Origin: Anseranas semipalmata
Lineage: Eukaryota; Chordata; Aves; Anseriformes; Anseranatidae
DNA length: 64,000 nucleotides
Assembly: GCA_013399115.1 (NCBI GenBank)
Contig: VXAA01003326.1
Coordinates: 419,730-483,729, forward strand
Direction of reading: 5' to 3'
Shown: positions 60,956 through 64,000 of the stretch, piece after piece
Position numbering within the stretch: the first letter of the stretch is position 1
How the letters are laid out: the number at the start of each line of letters is the position of its first letter
Notes under the pieces: model-generated
Database searches by the model: none
Told to the model about the DNA's origin: nothing
Seen by the model: only the letters and a program-made list of their open reading frames with translations
Made by a program: the position numbers and the translations under genes

Positions 60956-61999
60956 TGGATTCATACAATGATCCATATTTATTTGATGCAGAAATCAGAG
61001 TTAAGTCTTGTTTCTCTCCTGAAACATTAGCAATAATTTCACTTCCGGGACTACAACCTGAGAAATAAAAAGTTGGATACAAAATTTTACTAAAATCTGG
61101 GAATAAATAATCCCACTCAATTATTTTTCTTTCAAGTACATGGGCAATCCATTAATTTCGGAGTTGGCCAGTTGAGGATTCAAACTACTCCTCACCTTTC
61201 TTTGCAGAAATATCTTGCTACAGATTTATCATGCTAAGTAAAAGCAAAATGTGAGCATTGCTCTTATTTCTGCCTTTCATTCAGAAATGTTCCTCTGTAG
61301 GGAAGCATCCTACTCAGACTTATTCAATAGTCTGAACACACTCAATGTTTGCTTATCTCTCAGAGATGCTCAGAAAGTTGGTTAACTCATTAGTCCCAAA
61401 TTTTGCAAGAAGTGCTCTTGTATCCAGCATTTTTTTTTCCTGTAAGTCTGACTGTGCAAATCTATAATGGCATATCCTATCCCTTGCCTCGTTGTAATAT
61501 TTAGTGTTTCTAAATGATCTGTCTTGCAAGACTAAATGAATATATGAAGCAAGGACTCTCATCTTAGGTAATTAGTCCAAGAAACTCTAGTGAAACTAGC
61601 TGCAGAAGTAATGCTAATATTCTTTATCCCTCTGGGTGAAATTCTCCCAGCTGCATATTGCCTATGAGCCAAGTACGTCCCTCTTAAATCCTATTTTGAG
61701 GGCTTTAGTGGGATTTAGGAGGTGCAAAAACCCTTGTTCTGGATTCCCACACAAGAAATAGTTTTATTCTTAATTTATATTTAGGGCTTTGGAACTGTAA
61801 AGTCTTATAAAAAAGATAAATATTTAATATTTGCAAATGTACATTCACATTTTGCACACTGAAATGCATAATTTACTTTCAAAACTATATGGGAGAAATC
61901 ACATATTTTCCTTGCATCTATTCTTGTAAACTTAGTCCATAACTCTTTTTACATCTTCCCCACTTCTTTCTCTCTGTCTTCTTTCCCTCTTTTATAGCA
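60956..61999. other. Unique non-coding DNA
   Basis: Nothing firm. The phrase around 61690-61730 (TTTAGTGGGATTTAGGAGGT) hints at an old amniote repeat but is too short to call. Confidence 0.45.
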
Positions 62000-62460
62000 A
62001 CCCAGGTTTTGCAGTTTTGCTTCAATTTGCATATTTAAATATGCAGTATTTCTGCCAGATCTCCAAAAAGAAAAAACTCACTAAATTCCTGGCAGGATTA
62101 TTTCCTTACTCATTCCCTGTTTTTTTTTTTTTTTTCCTTTCTTTATTTTTTTTTTCTTATTTCTTTTCTTCTTTTTTTTTTTTTTAAGCTTTGGTCTGCA
62201 ATTTGAATAACAACTGTGAGAGAAAGCAGAAGTTCTGCAATGCTTTTCATAAATGAAATTAGCAAGTTTCTACAATTTAAAGGTTCTATTTGTAATTCTA
62301 AAAAACCTTTTCCATTCCCCTTGCTTAGCTCGGGGCATGAATACGAGGGGGAGATGTTTGCTTTTCTTCTTGTTAATGGATAAGAGATAACTAAATGCTG
62401 AAATTACAAAATGCTTGCCTGTTTTGAGTTTTATGCATAAGCACCATATTAATATCATCT
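62000..62460. promoter_or_regulatory. Candidate regulatory stretch with 18-bp palindrome (speculative)
   Basis: TGCATATTTAAATATGCA at 62028-62045 is a perfect 18-bp palindrome that carries the octamer-like word ATTTGCAT at its left edge, as bound by POU-domain factors. Downstream, past a T/C-rich tract (62120-62185), are further AT-rich words (TTGTTAATGGATAAG near 62370, GAAATTACAAAATGC near 62400, TTATGCATAAG near 62431). There is no repeat resemblance. Function is a guess. Confidence 0.22.
62120..62185 (+). repeat. T-rich polypyrimidine tract
   Basis: Long T runs broken by C, over about 66 bases. Confidence 0.9.
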
Positions 62461-64000
62461 CCGGATCTTAACTGAATAATATATGTAAAGTCAGTTCACC
62501 ACATATGGGAAAAAATCTACATTGTTTAACTCAACAGACCTTTTAAATGATATCCACAAGTATTCAGCATTAAAACCTTCTCTTGGAATTTGAATTGCAA
62601 ATGCTGAATTTTCCATCCAATGTTCTAGTCTGTCACACAGTCAGAAACAGGCTACAAATGGAAAAAACAAAAAGAAGTTTCAAATCTAATTAGAAAGAAA
62701 CCTTTAGCAGTGGTATGGGATGAAGCAAAATCTACCAGTTTTAAGCTGCAAATGATCTAAATCACAGAATGCTGCTAAGCAATGAGAGCCCAACTCATGT
62801 GCACTTTGATGGTAACACTACAGTACTTTGTGGAATTTGGAAGATCATCTTGCCTCTCTGTAGCTACCTCTGTATTTCCAGTGGTATCCATCCAAATGGC
62901 ATTTTAAGACATAACTAATAATATCAATAGTTGCAGCAGCAATTTAACTACCTAAATAATGTTAGTAATTCTTTTTAGACAGTATGGTTGACTGTAAATC
63001 CACGAAAGCACTGAAGCTTATTCCTTGTCCCTCAGATGAGCCAGATAAAAAAAATAAAAATAAAATTGTTCTCATTTACTTAACACAGGTGTACAGCTTG
63101 CTCTTGAATGTATATCATTAAGTATTGACTCAAATGCCTAAACACAGGTCGAAGATCTGTCTGTCTGGATGTCTTCAAACTCCCTTTCCATTTTCCACTG
63201 AAGAGTTTGGTTAGGCAATTATTTTAAAAAGCTGTTTTGTTGTTCCCTAAAATTTAATTGTAAGCTAAGCACCAAACTTTGGCAGCCTTGGAAGACATTT
63301 TGGCTCTGTCAAGGTGGTTAGATAATAATTTCAAAAGGCAGATGCTATTATTGTATCTGAGGGGATGGGTAGGGTGAATATTGCCACATTACTAGTAGGC
63401 ATTTTGTGGTCTAGAAAAGCCCTGGTATGGTAAAAGCTGTCTCTCTTTGGTACATCCCAGGGAAAATTGCTGTACCTCTTAAGAAACACGGTTGTAAGAA
63501 TGATTCTGTCTTTCATCTTTTTGCATTAAAACTGTCAAGATGGGGGAGGGAGAGGGGAGATCTATTATTGTCTGTGGTAGTGAAGCCAGAAACATTAATG
63601 TTGTTATTTATCACTCAATAACCTGTCTCTGGCTGTCTTTAATCTTCATAAATATTTGCATCCTACCCTCTCTGTTTCTGCTGTGGGATACAACTTCTCA
63701 AAAAACACCCTTTCCATTGCAAATCTCTTACCAAACCACCCCAAATATTTGCTACCAAAATTCCCTTCCCTCTGGTGTCTTACTTCTCTTAGTTACATGC
63801 TTGCCTTCTTCCATGAGTCACACAAAAAGCTGAGGATAAATTCTCTTGTGTTACAGCCTAAGTTAAGTAATTTCCCTCTCCACTGTGCCTGTTCTTACAA
63901 ACATAGGTGTATCTTCTTTGTTTATATTGCCAGAGGAAGTACACCTTAGTAATTCAGCTGTCTTTCTCTTCTGTTTCTTCTCATGTTCCTCAAATTCCAT
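62461..64000. other. Unique non-coding DNA
   Basis: No exon or named repeat to the window end. There is an A-rich low-complexity patch at 63047-63065. Confidence 0.5.

Noticed and set aside
1..64000. CRISPR arrays, tRNA genes, operons, bacterial insertion sequences
   Set aside because: Looked for on both strands by eye; no regular repeat-spacer array, no cloverleaf with both internal promoter boxes, and the repeat content is vertebrate.

Overview
This window looks like non-coding DNA from a bird: intergenic, or deep within an intron. The best evidence is repeat content. A 3' end of a CR1 LINE (about 55,645-56,290) ends in the avian-style octamer tail. A second CR1 piece lies antisense at about 28,320-28,590. 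A roughly 546 bp solo LTR of the common avian ERVL type sits at about 41,044-41,589. Many old, eroded relics of amniote MIR-like SINEs and L3/CR1-like LINE tails are scattered between them. The DNA is AT-rich with few CpGs. All reading frames are short, and none shows a domain I recognise apart from the CR1 reverse-transcriptase remnants. I found no convincing exon, tRNA, rRNA gene, CRISPR array, operon or bacterial signal.

Layout. 0-10 kb: an L3/CR1-like tail relic (about 160-240), a long pyrimidine microsatellite (853-998), a tandem cluster resembling 5S rRNA (1,297-1,465), and a possible relative of it (7,042-7,130) beside a pentamer satellite. 10-20 kb: MIR-like relics at about 10.77, 13.7, 17.44, 18.29 and 18.69 kb, plus two long G runs. 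20-31 kb: mostly unique AT-rich DNA with one antisense CR1 fragment. 31-41 kb: the densest set of ancient relics (31.19, 31.62, 33.78-34.16, 36.96 and 40.44 kb), a TIR-bearing MITE-like element (38,402-38,643), and a stretch that could be a conserved regulatory element (about 34.86-35.33 kb). 41-51 kb: the solo LTR, then unique DNA and a 66-base assembly gap (50,400-50,465). 51-64 kb: the CR1 3' end, a 36-base A run, a few relics, and a second possible conserved stretch around 62.0-62.46 kb containing an 18-bp perfect palindrome.

There are no genes here to link into a pathway. The window records waves of transposition: very old SINE/LINE relics, an old DNA element, CR1 insertions, and a better-preserved ERVL LTR. 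I did not find an undescribed biological system. The most unusual item is the 5S-like tandem cluster. Repeat family names come from remembered consensus features, not a database search.
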